From the NCBI GenBank assembly GCA_035534615.1, contig DATLRO010000145.1, positions 1 to 15,056 of the forward strand: DNA of 15,056 bases, given 5' to 3'. Within the stretch, counting starts at the first letter, position 1. Every line of letters starts with the position of its first letter. The position numbers and the translations under genes were made by a program. This document shows positions 14,593 through 15,056 of this stretch, piece after piece. The DNA is from JAGWRA01 sp035534615. Lineage in GTDB: Bacteria; Acidobacteriota; Vicinamibacteria; Vicinamibacterales; CAVVIG01. The notes below the pieces were generated by a model. It was not told the DNA's origin. It saw only the letters and a list, made by a program, of their open reading frames with translations, and ran no database searches.

Positions 14593-15056
14593 ATGAGAAT
14601 CCTGATCGTCGACGATGAAGCCTCCATCGTCGAACTCCTCTCGTCGGTGTGCGTCCGCGATGATCACGACGTGGCCTCCTGCACGTCGTCGACCGAAGCG
14701 CTCGATTACCTGGCGCGGAACCGGGTCGACCTTCTCATCACGGATATCGCGATGGGCCCGCCCGACGGCCTGCAGCTCATTCGCGAGGCACGGGAGATGC
14801 AGCCCAGCCTGCTCGCCATCGCCATCACCGGGTACGCGGGGCGCTACGGTCTCGAAGAGGTCCTGGCGTCGGGCGCGTCCGACCTGATGTTCAAGCCGTT
14901 CCGGATGGACGAACTGAGGGCCCGCGTGGCGCTCGCCGACGAACGGCGGCGGATGGTCGAGAACCTGACGGCACGGCGCCAGATGCTGCAGCAGATGAGC
15001 ACCGACATGATCAAGGGGCTCGAGCAGGAGCTGCAGGAAGCCCGCCACCCGGGCCA
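14593..15056 (+). CDS. Response regulator receiver protein (partial, runs off right edge)
   Basis: 154 codons are visible without a stop. Residues 1-120 are a receiver domain: D7 and D8, phospho-acceptor D51 in LLITDIAMGPPDG, T79 and K101 in FKPF. After it comes a long, charged, Gln/Met-rich helix (about 118-154) that looks like a coiled coil; the output domain, if any, lies beyond the edge. The ATG at 14593 is preceded by GAGGAG with only 2 nt of spacing. It is divergent from the HD-GYP regulator operon and may share its control region. Possible completions include a second HD-GYP, a kinase or phosphatase domain, or a short stand-alone receiver; nothing here decides among them. The insertion-like GPP after the phospho-acceptor region is a mild variation. 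Confidence 0.9.
   Translation, partial: MRILIVDDEASIVELLSSVCVRDDHDVASCTSSTEALDYLARNRVDLLITDIAMGPPDGLQLIREAREMQPSLLAIAITGYAGRYGLEEVLASGASDLMFKPFRMDELRARVALADERRRMVENLTARRQMLQQMSTDMIKGLEQELQEARHPG

Noticed and set aside
10224..14618. A 1464-codon plus-strand open frame antisense to motA, the hybrid kinase and the HD-GYP regulator.
   Set aside because: Same cause: composition is dominated by Arg, His, Asp and Pro with no recognisable fold, and it crosses several genuine genes and their spacers.
1..15056. Search for mobile elements, integrases, CRISPR repeats, tRNA or rRNA genes.
   Set aside because: None recognised on either strand; composition is even and all genes are of core or signalling type.

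Overview
The window is very G+C-rich DNA (about two thirds or more by eye) with densely packed genes from a free-living, flagellated bacterium. The mix of genes would fit Acidobacteriota (for example a Vicinamibacteria-like genome): a BrxA/BrxB bacilliredoxin, an AmmeMemoRadiSam radical SAM enzyme, an E. coli-type MotA/MotB stator and very large hybrid kinases. This placement is inference; no rRNA or other phylogenetic marker is present. I see no tRNA, rRNA, CRISPR array, insertion sequence or prophage gene.

Left third (1-4747), housekeeping and redox genes. On the minus strand an MFS transporter (1900-647) is followed 5 bp later by surE (641 to beyond the left edge). Divergent from them on the plus strand are two radical SAM genes: the AmmeMemoRadiSam enzyme (1997-3115) and moaA (3200-4228). 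Convergent to moaA is a bacilliredoxin on the minus strand (4747-4307), with a possible shared hairpin between the two stops.

Middle (4748-9301). A 372-bp gene-free region carries a 14-bp dyad and a 12-bp direct repeat with 21-bp period, just upstream of a -10-like element. It precedes one huge plus-strand gene: a membrane hybrid histidine kinase with a periplasmic solute-binding domain, four PAS domains, one GAF domain, kinase core and receiver.

Right third (9316-14318, minus strand) looks like one operon in the order REC/HD-GYP response regulator, cytoplasmic GAF-PAS hybrid kinase, motA, motB, with gaps of 51, 60 and 5 bp. It places the flagellar stator beside a kinase and a probable c-di-GMP phosphodiesterase, suggesting control of motility through phosphorelay and c-di-GMP. 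It runs head-on into the large kinase gene with only 14 bp between stop codons. Divergent from it, a further receiver-domain protein (14593 onward) runs off the right edge; the 274-bp region between holds a perfect GC-rich hairpin.

The signalling part has three genes with receiver domains lacking any visible DNA-binding output and no phosphotransfer (HPt) protein, so the relay must be completed elsewhere or run directly. The closest thing to a less-described unit is the stator/HD-GYP/hybrid-kinase operon with its unusual MotA; I see no clear sign of a wholly new system.
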